Source: an uncultured beta proteobacterium
GTDB lineage: Bacteria; Pseudomonadota; Gammaproteobacteria; Burkholderiales; Burkholderiaceae_B
Assembly (NCBI GenBank): GCA_903903735.1
Contig: CAIUZV010000267.1
Span: 1 to 64,000 of the forward strand
Length of the DNA: 64,000 nucleotides
Direction: 5' to 3'
Below the pieces are notes generated by a model. It searched no databases. It had not been told where the DNA came from and was given only the letters and a program-made list of their open reading frames with translations. Shown in pieces: positions 14,400-21,562 of this stretch; the stretch's first letter is position 1; the number at the start of each line of letters is the position of its first letter. The position numbers and the translations under genes are program-made.

Positions 14400-16662
14400 T
14401 TTCAATGACAACGACTCAACTGCGCCAAAAGACACAGACGTCACTCGTGAGCAGTTGCGTGCGTCGCTGATCGACCGCTTGGAATCGGTGCTGAGCACTT
14501 TGTTTCCGGCTGGTAAAAAGCGGCGCGGCAAATTCCTGATGGGGGACGTCTTGGGCAGCCCCGGCGACAGCCTGGAGGTTGTCCTTGATGGTGAGAAAGC
14601 TGGACTCTGGACCGATCGCGCCACGGGCGACGGCGGAGATGTCTTTGGTTTGATTGCTGCTTACCTTGGGGCAGACGTTCAATCCGACTTTCCTCGGGTG
14701 CTTGACTATGCGGCTGATCTGGTTGGTCAGGCAGTGCCTACCCAATCCCGTAAAGCCAAGAAGGAAGCTCCGGTCGACGAGTTGGGACCAGCTACGGCCA
14801 AGTGGGATTACTTTGACCCCGCCGGTCATCTGATCGCAGTGGTCTATCGCTATGACCCGCCCGGGGGCAAGAAGGAGTTCCGTCCATGGGACGCCAAGCG
14901 TCGCAAGATGGCTCCACCCGATCCTCGCCCCCTGTTCAACCAACCGGGATTGGTCATTGCCGAGCGAGTGATCTTGGTTGAGGGTGAGAAGTGTGCGCAG
15001 GCATTGATTGCCGCAGGCATCACAGCCACGACTGCCATGCATGGAGCCAACGCTCCCGTGGACAAGACAGACTGGTCACCACTTACTGGCAAATCCGTTC
15101 TGATCTGGCCCGACAGAGACAAGCCAGGCTGGGAGTACGCCATGGCGGCGGCGCAAGCTGTCCTGGATGCGGGTGCGCATTCCTGCGATGTGCTCTTGCC
15201 ACCCGATGACAAAGCTGATGGCTGGGACGCTGCCGATGCACTGGCCGAGGGCTTTGATGTGACCACGTTCATTGCCTCTGGGCCGCGCATGTGCGTGAAG
15301 ACTACCAAGGCCATGACGTCGCAGGACGCCACGGTCTGGGCGACCGATGATGCATTGACGCTGGCGTTCACGTCTCGCTATGCAGACGAGTGGCGCTATT
15401 GCGCGGCTTGGGGGAAGTGGTTGGTGTGGACTGGTTGCCGCTGGCAGCCCGATGAGACCTTGATGTCCCATCACCTCATTCGCGCCATCTGCCGTGAGGC
15501 CGCACTCAAAGTGGACTCGCATCGCCTGGCGGCCAAGTTGCTCGCCAGTAGCACAGTGGGTGGTGTCGATCGCATGGCCAGGTCCGATCGCCGCCATGCA
15601 TCCACCACTGAGGAGTGGGACGCAGATCTGTTCTTGCTCAACACCCCCGGTGGTGTGGTGAACCTCAAGGTGGGCGTCACGCGTCCGCACGACCGTGCAG
15701 ACCGCATGACCAAGATTGCGACGGCCACCCCAAAGGGTGACTGTCCGCAGTGGAAAGCGTTCTTGAACGACGTGACCGGCGGAGACCTGCATTTGCAGGA
15801 GTACTTGCAGCGCATGGCGGGCTACTGCCTGACCGGGGCAACCAGTGCCCACGCTTTGTTCTTCCTTTACGGGACTGGTGCAAACGGCAAGTCGGTGTTC
15901 GTGAATACCTTGGCCAGCATCTTGGGCGACTACGCCACGAGCGCACCCATGGACACCTTCATGGATGCCCGAGGCGATCGTCACCCGACTGATCTGGCTG
16001 GACTGCGCGGCGCACGCTTTGTGGCATCCGTTGAAACCGAGCAAGGCAGGCGCTGGAACGAGTCGAAGGTCAAAGCTATCACTGGTGGTGACAAGGTGTC
16101 TGCACGCTTCATGCGACAGGACTTCTTCGAGTACATCCCGCAGTTCAAGCTGCTGATCGCAGGCAACCACAAACCATCGATTCGCAACGTGGATGAGGCG
16201 ATGAAGCGGCGTCTGCACTTGATCCCCTTCACGGTAACGATCCCGCCAGAGAGGCGTGACGGCAAGCTGACCGAGAAACTGTACGCGGAGCGTGACGGTA
16301 TTTTGGCCTGGGCTGTCGAAGGGTGTCTCGCGTGGCAACGCGATGGCTTGCGTCCACCCGAGTGCGTGGTCTCGGCAACCGAGGAGTATTTCGAAGCGGA
16401 AGACGCCCTGGGTCAATGGATCGAAGAGCGCTGCATTTTGAGCAAGACCCATCGCGAAGGCGTATCGGATCTGTTCACTGATTGGCGCGAGTGGGCAGAG
16501 CGTGCTGGCGAGTACGTGGGCTCAATCAAGCGGTTCTCAGAGCTGATGTCGACCCGCAAGTTCGAGAAATGCCGACTGCATGGCGGTGCACGCGCAATCG
16601 CGGGCATCAGTCTACGACCTAAGCCTCATAGCGGTGGCGGCTACCCATACCGAGACGATTGA
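14392..16662 (+). CDS. P4/D5-type primase-helicase
   Basis: A 756-residue replication protein. The N-terminal third has a CHC2-less primase region and a Toprim-like domain (VILVEGEKCAQALIAAG near residue 195, then SVLIWPDRDKPGWEYA). The central part is the D5 N-terminal domain, and the C-terminal part is a superfamily 3 helicase with Walker A YGTGANGKSVF near residue 490 and the arginine-rich MKRRLHLIPFTVTIP. It would open and prime the phage origin. It is the largest gene of the early operon and is followed by about 125 noncoding bases with a TTGACA box (16683-16688) but no clear -10. Confidence 0.9.
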   Translation: MLDFNDNDSTAPKDTDVTREQLRASLIDRLESVLSTLFPAGKKRRGKFLMGDVLGSPGDSLEVVLDGEKAGLWTDRATGDGGDVFGLIAAYLGADVQSDFPRVLDYAADLVGQAVPTQSRKAKKEAPVDELGPATAKWDYFDPAGHLIAVVYRYDPPGGKKEFRPWDAKRRKMAPPDPRPLFNQPGLVIAERVILVEGEKCAQALIAAGITATTAMHGANAPVDKTDWSPLTGKSVLIWPDRDKPGWEYAMAAAQAVLDAGAHSCDVLLPPDDKADGWDAADALAEGFDVTTFIASGPRMCVKTTKAMTSQDATVWATDDALTLAFTSRYADEWRYCAAWGKWLVWTGCRWQPDETLMSHHLIRAICREAALKVDSHRLAAKLLASSTVGGVDRMARSDRRHASTTEEWDADLFLLNTPGGVVNLKVGVTRPHDRADRMTKIATATPKGDCPQWKAFLNDVTGGDLHLQEYLQRMAGYCLTGATSAHALFFLYGTGANGKSVFVNTLASILGDYATSAPMDTFMDARGDRHPTDLAGLRGARFVASVETEQGRRWNESKVKAITGGDKVSARFMRQDFFEYIPQFKLLIAGNHKPSIRNVDEAMKRRLHLIPFTVTIPPERRDGKLTEKLYAERDGILAWAVEGCLAWQRDGLRPPECVVSATEEYFEAEDALGQWIEERCILSKTHREGVSDLFTDWREWAERAGEYVGSIKRFSELMSTRKFEKCRLHGGARAIAGISLRPKPHSGGGYPYRDD

Positions 16663-16788
16663 ACCAAACCATGGTGACGGATTTGACAGTCTTACTGATT
16701 AACCCCTCACGCGTGCGCGCACACACACGATAGAGGAATAACCGTGAAACCTGTCCAACCCGTCACCCGATCAAATTCTGGAGACGAA

Positions 16789-17262
16789 ATGAACACGACG
16801 ATTCTTGCCCTGGACTTGGGCACAACGACTGGCTGGGCCTTGATGGATGCAGACGGTCAGATCACAAGCGGCAGCCAATCCTTCAAGCCTCAACGCTTCG
16901 AAGGTGGTGGCATGCGATTCCTGAAATTCAAACGCTGGCTTACAGACGTGAAGCAATGCACCACAGGCATTGACCTGGTCGTGTTTGAAGAAGTACGCAG
17001 GCATGTGGGTGTGGATGCTGCCCATGCATACGGTGGCTTCATGGGTCAACTGACAGCCTGGTGTGAGCACCATCAGATCCCCTACGAAGGCATACCGGTC
17101 GGCACGATCAAGAAGCACGCAACCGGCAAGGGCAATGCAGGCAAGGAGGACATGATCGCGAGCGTTCAAGCACGCGGCCACCAACCTGCAGACGACAACG
17201 AAGCAGACGCAATTGCACTGGCCTACCTGGCTCGCGATCGTCAGACGACACAGGAGGTGTGA
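16789..17262 (+). CDS. RuvC-like Holliday junction resolvase
   Basis: A 157-residue RNase H-fold nuclease: Asp in ILALDLGTTTGWAL, Glu in VVFEEVRRHVG, and the C-terminal acidic pair in DDNEADAIALAYLA. These are the four acidic metal ligands of phage RuvC-like resolvases. The ATG at 16789 has GGAG nearby and gives the family start; a GTG at 16744 with AGAGGA upstream would add 15 residues and cannot be excluded. It resolves branched DNA during replication, recombination or packaging. Confidence 0.85.
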   Translation: MNTTILALDLGTTTGWALMDADGQITSGSQSFKPQRFEGGGMRFLKFKRWLTDVKQCTTGIDLVVFEEVRRHVGVDAAHAYGGFMGQLTAWCEHHQIPYEGIPVGTIKKHATGKGNAGKEDMIASVQARGHQPADDNEADAIALAYLARDRQTTQEV

Positions 17263-17263
17263 G

Positions 17264-17470
17264 ATGAAAGTCCCAGCACAACCGTATCGCTGCGCTCTTG
17301 GAAAAGTGCAGCCTGTCGTGACCGATCTGGATGCTGTCAAGCGTTCAGGCTGGCGTGAGCAACACATCCTGGTCGTGTCAGATCAAGACGAGCGACTGGA
17401 CTTCCTCGAGCGTGAGTTCATTCGCCGCATTGGTGAACGCCTCTATGGTCCAGGAGGCAAGCATGGCTAA
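17264..17470 (+). CDS. Small unknown phage protein, 68 residues
   Basis: Starts one base after the resolvase stop (GGAGGTGTGAG upstream) and overlaps the next gene by 8 bases. The product begins MKVPAQPYRCALGKVQPVVT and ends with a helical basic stretch (LDFLEREFIRRIGERLYG). No family is recognised; operon position supports that it is expressed. Confidence 0.6.
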   Translation: MKVPAQPYRCALGKVQPVVTDLDAVKRSGWREQHILVVSDQDERLDFLEREFIRRIGERLYGPGGKHG

Positions 17471-17882
17471 GACGATCACCATCTGGACGGTTGACGATGT
17501 AGCCGCACGTTTTAGCGATGCAGCGCACACGTCGTATCGCCTGCCACCTGTGCGAGTTCAGGGGTATGCCAGCCCCTGGATGAGCTTGGCCATGCAAGTG
17601 CCCAATCGCTACCCTGATCCCGAACGTGTTTACCGCCCCATGCCACCCGGTCCTGAAGCAGTGGAACGCATGCTTGAGACCATGCGCTGGGTTCAGTGGT
17701 TGGAGGAAGAGCAACGCCATCTAGTGTGGATGCGGGCCAAGCGTTACGAGTGGCATCAAATCGGCAGACGCTTTGCTTGTGATCGCAACACTGCAGCCAG
17801 GCGTTGGAAGAAGGCAATGCAACTGGTGGCCGACAACCTCAACGGGTCATTCAACTCATGCGCGGAAATTGGCGTGAATTGA
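17463..17882 (+). CDS. HTH protein resembling DUF6362
   Basis: A 139-residue protein. The C-terminal region (RYEWHQIGRRFACDRNTAAR then RWKKAMQLVADNLNG) is a helix-turn-helix of the sigma-70 region 4 type; the N-terminal part begins TIWTVDDVAARFSDAAHTSY. I recall this combination as DUF6362 in phages, lying before ParB-methylase genes as it does here. It could be a late-gene regulator. It overlaps the previous gene by 8 bases. Confidence 0.65.
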   Translation: MAKTITIWTVDDVAARFSDAAHTSYRLPPVRVQGYASPWMSLAMQVPNRYPDPERVYRPMPPGPEAVERMLETMRWVQWLEEEQRHLVWMRAKRYEWHQIGRRFACDRNTAARRWKKAMQLVADNLNGSFNSCAEIGVN

Positions 17883-18143
17883 TTGGAATGGTGGCGTGTG
17901 TGGGTGCATCTGAGGCAATGAGCGACTTTACCCGGTGCAGCATTTCGAGCCATTTGAGCGTACATTTTCAGCTATGGTGTGGAAAGGAGTGCAGGCCACT
18001 CCCTCCATACAAATTTCTGGGTCCTTCCTTGCCAAATCCCTATGCGGGGGGCAAAGGCCCGAGATTTCGATAGCGACAGATTGAAAAACCGGGTTTGCAG
18101 TTCGCACCGGGTTTGCACCCCCCCCTCACCCCCCAAGGACTTT
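17883..18143. other. Noncoding stretch before the methyltransferase
   Basis: No supported gene. The segment ends with two copies of ACCGGGTTTGCA close together (about 18091-18117) and a C-rich run before the ribosome binding site AAGGA of the methyltransferase. An open frame of 55 codons continues upstream of the methyltransferase start but lacks a binding site. A promoter for the following gene is likely to lie here. Confidence 0.45.
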
Positions 18144-19409
18144 ATGACTCCCGAGATCAGAATGATCGCGGTGGATTCGCTCATCCCTTATGCGCGAAAC
18201 GCCCGCACACACAGCGACGGCCAGGTGGCTCAGATCGCTGCATCCATTGCCGAGTTTGGGTTCACCAACCCGATCCTGTCGGATGGCGAGCGCGGAGTGA
18301 TTGCTGGGCATGGCCGTTTAATGGCGGCTCGCAAGCTGGGTCTCACAGAAGTGCCTGTGATCGAGTTGGCGCACCTGACGCCCACCCAGAAAAAGGCCTA
18401 CATCCTGGCCGACAACCGGATTGCCGAAAACGCAGGCTGGGATGAAGAGCTTCTGAAATTGGAACTGGCTGAGTTGCAGGCTGCCGAGTACGACCTGGAA
18501 CTGATGGGCTTCAGCGATGAGGAAATCGACAAGCTGCTCAACGGCGATGAACAAAACGATGGTCTGACCGACGAAGACGCAGTACCGGAAACCCCAGTAG
18601 AACCGACCTCAAAGCCGGGCGACCTGTGGATCCTCGGCAACCATCGCTTGCTTTGCGGAGACTCCACGGTCCTGACGGACGTGGAGCGCCTGATGGATGG
18701 CCAACTGGCTGACATGGCTTTCACCGATCCACCCTACAACGTGGACTATGGCAACAGCGCCAAGGACAAGATGCGAGGCAAAGACCGACGCATCCTCAAC
18801 GATGCCTTGGGTGATGGCTTCTACCAATTTCTCTATGACGCCTGCGTCAACCTGCTGGTGGTTACCAAGGGTGCGTGCTACGTGTGCATGAGTTCATCGG
18901 AGCTGCACACCTTGCAAAAGGCCTGGCTGGATGCTGGCGGCAAGTGGTCGACTTTCGTGATTTGGGCCAAGAACACTTTCACGCTGGGCAGAGCTGATTA
19001 CCAACGCCAGTACGAGCCGATCTTGTACGGCTGGAAGCAGGGCACCGATCACTTCTGGTGTGGCGACCGAGACCAGGCTGATGTCTGGTTCTACAACAAG
19101 CCGCGCGTCAACGATCTGCACCCGACCATGAAACCAGTCGAGCTGGTTGAGCGAGCCATTCGCAATTCGTCCAAGAGCCGCGATGTCGTTCTAGATCTAT
19201 TTGGTGGCTCCGGAACTACTTTGATTGCGTGCGAGAAGACGGGGCGTCAAGCTCGGTTGATTGAACTGGATCCGAAGTTCGTCGACGTGATCGTCAAACG
19301 CTGGGAAGACTACACCGGCAAGAAAGCCGTTCGAGAAAACGGTGGCTCAGAACTGGAGCAGGCACCACAGGCCAATGAGCAAGAGGCGGTGGATCAGGCG
19401 CAGTCTTGA
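18144..19409 (+). CDS. ParB-domain fused DNA methyltransferase
   Basis: A 421-residue fusion. Residues 1 to about 110 are a ParB/Srx-type nuclease fold (IAVDSLIPYARNARTHSDGQ, then ISDGERGVIAGHGRLMAARK-like GHGR motif and KKAYILADNRIAE). The second half is a beta-class DNA methyltransferase with catalytic DPPYNVDYG near residues 195-203 and the S-adenosylmethionine motif VLDLFGGSGTTLIACE near the C-terminus. It would methylate adenine N6 or cytosine N4 in phage DNA, protecting it or controlling gene use. No cognate restriction enzyme gene is adjacent, so it is an orphan. Its end overlaps the convergent gene by 16 bases. Confidence 0.9.
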   Translation: MTPEIRMIAVDSLIPYARNARTHSDGQVAQIAASIAEFGFTNPILSDGERGVIAGHGRLMAARKLGLTEVPVIELAHLTPTQKKAYILADNRIAENAGWDEELLKLELAELQAAEYDLELMGFSDEEIDKLLNGDEQNDGLTDEDAVPETPVEPTSKPGDLWILGNHRLLCGDSTVLTDVERLMDGQLADMAFTDPPYNVDYGNSAKDKMRGKDRRILNDALGDGFYQFLYDACVNLLVVTKGACYVCMSSSELHTLQKAWLDAGGKWSTFVIWAKNTFTLGRADYQRQYEPILYGWKQGTDHFWCGDRDQADVWFYNKPRVNDLHPTMKPVELVERAIRNSSKSRDVVLDLFGGSGTTLIACEKTGRQARLIELDPKFVDVIVKRWEDYTGKKAVRENGGSELEQAPQANEQEAVDQAQS

Positions 19410-19771
19410 TCAATTCCGCTTTGGATCACAAACCCGGTGAGGTATGGCAGCCCTTTGGGGATGCCGTAGCTGCGCTGAGTCAAGCGCCCAATTTTCCAAC
19501 TCATCCATTTCACTACGGCCTTAGCGACGGCCTTGTGCATGTCATGGCTATTCAATAAGGCGTCTTGCACCGAATCGGCGAAGTGACGGCCATGGCTGCT
19601 ATCCAGAAACACGCGGATAGATTCAAGCGGCTCACCGGTGGCATTGGATATTTGCGCCATGGCAATGGGCCAGGCAATGCTGGCGTGTCCGCCCATAGTT
19701 CCCCAAAAGCCCCACGACTCGTTTTCAGAGGCGGGGATTTTGACGAAGTCATTTGCTTGTGAAGATCGCAT
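19394..19771 (-). CDS. Unknown conserved-type protein, last of leftward cassette
   Basis: A 125-residue protein starting MRSSQANDFVKIPASENESW and carrying GHASIAWPIAMAQISNATGE and VFLDSSHGRHFADSVQDALL, a pattern I recall from phage and plasmid proteins of unknown function. The start lies within three bases of the preceding leftward stop. The end overlaps the 3' end of the methyltransferase by 16 bases on the opposite strand. The aromatic and histidine-rich motif SSHGRHFAD might be functional, but no enzyme family is recognised. Confidence 0.65.
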   Translation of the reverse strand: MRSSQANDFVKIPASENESWGFWGTMGGHASIAWPIAMAQISNATGEPLESIRVFLDSSHGRHFADSVQDALLNSHDMHKAVAKAVVKWMSWKIGRLTQRSYGIPKGLPYLTGFVIQSGIDQDCA

Positions 19772-19774
19772 GGC

Positions 19775-20134
19775 TCAACCCAATCGTGCAACGTAGCGTG
19801 GGTAATCCCCGCCAGATGGATCGATGAACAGGTAGGGGCGACCGGGCGCTTGAACTTGGACGCATAAGCGCCCTTGTCCCAAGTAGCCGCCCTTGCCCTT
19901 TAGCCAGTCGCGCGACTTGAAGAGGTTCATCGCGAATCCGTCGAACTCTTCGGGTTCCATCTCACGGATCTCGGTGACGTAGGCGATGTAATCGCCGCTG
20001 CCTGCGATGTCGTTGATGTCGCTGGGTTTGCGTCCGAAGGGCAAGCGGATGCTCAGCTCTTGAACCTCCATTTCCTGGCCGTCGAAATTCACGGTCAAGG
20101 GTTTGCATTCGATGTTGAGGGTGATGTTTTTCAT
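19775..20134 (-). CDS. Unknown phage protein, 119 residues
   Basis: Starts MKNITLNIECKPLTVNFDGQ with TGAGG upstream of the ATG at 20134. It is beta-rich, with EEFDGFAMNLFKSRDWLKGK and a glycine-rich turn GGYLGQGRLCVQVQ, and ends near PSGGDYPRYVARLG. It lies between the DUF3489 gene and the last cassette gene in the same leftward operon. I do not recognise a family. Confidence 0.65.
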   Translation of the reverse strand: MKNITLNIECKPLTVNFDGQEMEVQELSIRLPFGRKPSDINDIAGSGDYIAYVTEIREMEPEEFDGFAMNLFKSRDWLKGKGGYLGQGRLCVQVQAPGRPYLFIDPSGGDYPRYVARLG

Positions 20135-20141
20135 GTGAGCC

Positions 20142-20588
20142 TCAGTCGATGCGGTAGGTGCGTTGTTGGCCATCGGTTTTCTCAGAAGCGATGCTCAAGC
20201 CGAGCTTCTTTTTCAGGGCTCCGGCCATGCAGCCCCTGACCGTGTGCTGTTGCCATCCGGTGGCCTCAACCATCTGCTCGAGCGTTGCCCCCTCCGGACG
20301 CTGGAGCAATTCGATCAGCGTGGCCTGCTTGGTGCCCTCTCGTTTGGAGGGTGTTGCCTTGGCTTCGATCGCAATGCCAAGGGCGCTGCGCCCTGCGTCT
20401 GTGATTGCAAATCGCGTGGTGCCGTCCTCGGCTTGGCTGTGGGCGGCAATGAGATTGGCGTTGGCCAGGGATGTCAAAACCTTGAGCCGCGCACCCCCTT
20501 TGAGATTGGCCGGGAATTCGGTCAGCAAGCGCTCTGGATGCTGGGCCGCTGCGGTGAGCAGATTGGTTTGGGTTTCGGAGAGTTTCAT
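20142..20588 (-). CDS. DUF3489 family protein
   Basis: A 148-residue protein with start at 20588 (MKLSETQTNLLTAAAQHPER), preceded by GGAAA. The C-terminal domain (TLIELLQRPEGATLEQMVEA then TGWQQHTVRGCMAGALKKKL) is the winged-helix unit of DUF3489, which is widespread in phages and islands and is thought to bind DNA. It could regulate the cassette. One copy of the ATGAA-CGC-TTCAT palindrome lies 30 bases before its start. Confidence 0.8.
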   Translation of the reverse strand: MKLSETQTNLLTAAAQHPERLLTEFPANLKGGARLKVLTSLANANLIAAHSQAEDGTTRFAITDAGRSALGIAIEAKATPSKREGTKQATLIELLQRPEGATLEQMVEATGWQQHTVRGCMAGALKKKLGLSIASEKTDGQQRTYRID

Positions 20589-20617
20589 GGTTTTTCCTTT
20601 AAAAAAATGGTGATGTG

Positions 20618-20634
20618 ATGAACGCTTCATTCCG
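20618..20634. promoter_or_regulatory. Palindrome copy 1, candidate operator
   Basis: ATGAACGCTTCATTCCG: five-base arms ATGAA and TTCAT with a CGC centre, about 30 bases before the DUF3489 start. An almost identical copy lies at 20910. Confidence 0.5.
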
Positions 20635-20642
20635 CTCGCTTA

Positions 20643-20876
20643 TCAAGCGATTTCTGAATCTTTTTTATTCCCCTGTTGCTTCTTCGTCTGCGCCTGCAGG
20701 CCAGCCTGATAAGCCGCTTGCAGAGCAGCCTCAATCCCCCAAACCGACACGTCGTGAAAGTCCAGCCGGTCCGAATGCTGCGTCTGCAGCGTCTGGACAA
20801 AAAGGTGCTCGCGTGCGATCTGCTCTAAAAGGCAAGAAGGCGCGTTGATGGCGTTGGTGGTTTTCTTGTGGTTCAT
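20643..20876 (-). CDS. Small protein resembling DUF6900
   Basis: A 77-residue protein beginning MNHKKTTNAINAP, start at 20876 with GGAG 7 bases upstream. The body (LLEQIAREHLFVQTLQTQHS, then DRLDFHDVSVWGIEAALQAA) matches the short DUF6900 layout as I recall it. A 77-codon frame exists on the + strand here, but its product is a low-complexity Pro/Ser/Ala chain. It is first in the leftward cassette, with the second palindrome copy 34 bases before its start. Confidence 0.7.
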   Translation of the reverse strand: MNHKKTTNAINAPSCLLEQIAREHLFVQTLQTQHSDRLDFHDVSVWGIEAALQAAYQAGLQAQTKKQQGNKKDSEIA

Positions 20877-20909
20877 GCGGCGCTCCAAAAAACGTTGATT
20901 GATGACCGT

Positions 20910-20927
20910 ATGAACGCTTCATTTCCG
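20910..20927. promoter_or_regulatory. Palindrome copy 2, candidate operator
   Basis: ATGAACGCTTCATTTCCG repeats the first copy with one extra T. It lies 34 bases before the DUF6900-like start, in the 95-base gap between the leftward cassette and the rightward terminase gene, so one factor could control both directions. Confidence 0.5.
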
Positions 20928-20971
20928 AACAACATCAAGTCAATTTCTTAGCCAGACTCTTTCACTTGGGT

Positions 20972-21523
20972 ATGACCGATCGACTCTCAATTCGGGCCTA
21001 TGCGCGCCACCGAGGGGTGTCCGATACGGCGGTGCGCAAGGCCATCGAGGCCGGGCGGATCACCCCCAACGCAGACGGCACGATCAATGCGGCGCAGGCC
21101 GATGCTCAATGGAGCAAAAACACAGATGCCACGCAGCAGCGGGGCAAACACAAGCCCGTCTCCAATGAGGCGATTGCGGGAATACGGGAAACGCTGGGTG
21201 AATCAGCGGGCGCGTTTGAACCCAAAGGCGGTGGCACCACCTTGCTGCAGGCCAAGACCGCCAATGAGGTGCTCAAGGCGCAGACCAACAGGGTGCGACT
21301 CGCCCGCCTCAAAGGCGAGTTGGTCAATCGTGACCAGGCCGTTGCACACGTTTTTAAGATGGCACGCGCCGAGCGCGATGCTTGGTTGAACTGGCCTGCG
21401 CGAGTAGCTGCGCAGATGGCCGCTGACCTCAATGCCGATGGGCATACCTTGCATGTGCTGCTGGAAAAAGCCGTGCGCAATCACTTGATCGAACTGGGCG
21501 ATTTGGCTGTTCGATTGGACTGA
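20972..21523 (+). CDS. Terminase small subunit
   Basis: A 183-residue protein. The N-terminal region (LSIRAYARHRGVSDTAVRKA then GRITPNADGTINAAQADAQW) is an HTH like that of lambda Nu1, used to recognise the packaging site. The middle (LLQAKTANEVLKAQTNRVRL, then ARLKGELVNRDQAVAHVFKM) is a helical assembly and large-subunit binding region. The ATG at 20972 is preferred to an in-frame TTG two codons earlier. It directly precedes the large subunit gene, and recognises phage DNA for packaging. Confidence 0.85.
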   Translation: MTDRLSIRAYARHRGVSDTAVRKAIEAGRITPNADGTINAAQADAQWSKNTDATQQRGKHKPVSNEAIAGIRETLGESAGAFEPKGGGTTLLQAKTANEVLKAQTNRVRLARLKGELVNRDQAVAHVFKMARAERDAWLNWPARVAAQMAADLNADGHTLHVLLEKAVRNHLIELGDLAVRLD

Positions 21524-21562
21524 GCCCTGATTGGGGCTTGAGGCTTTACGGAATGCAGGAAT

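Noticed and set aside
15076-16452. 458-codon open frame on the - strand
   Set aside because: Long shadow of the primase-helicase gene in GC-rich sequence; no start signal.
16683-16712. TTGACA box before the resolvase as a promoter
   Set aside because: No acceptable -10 box at 16-18 bases.
20615-20848. 77-codon + strand frame opposite the DUF6900-like gene
   Set aside because: Low-complexity product without family resemblance; the minus-strand frame has a better start and a recognised pattern.
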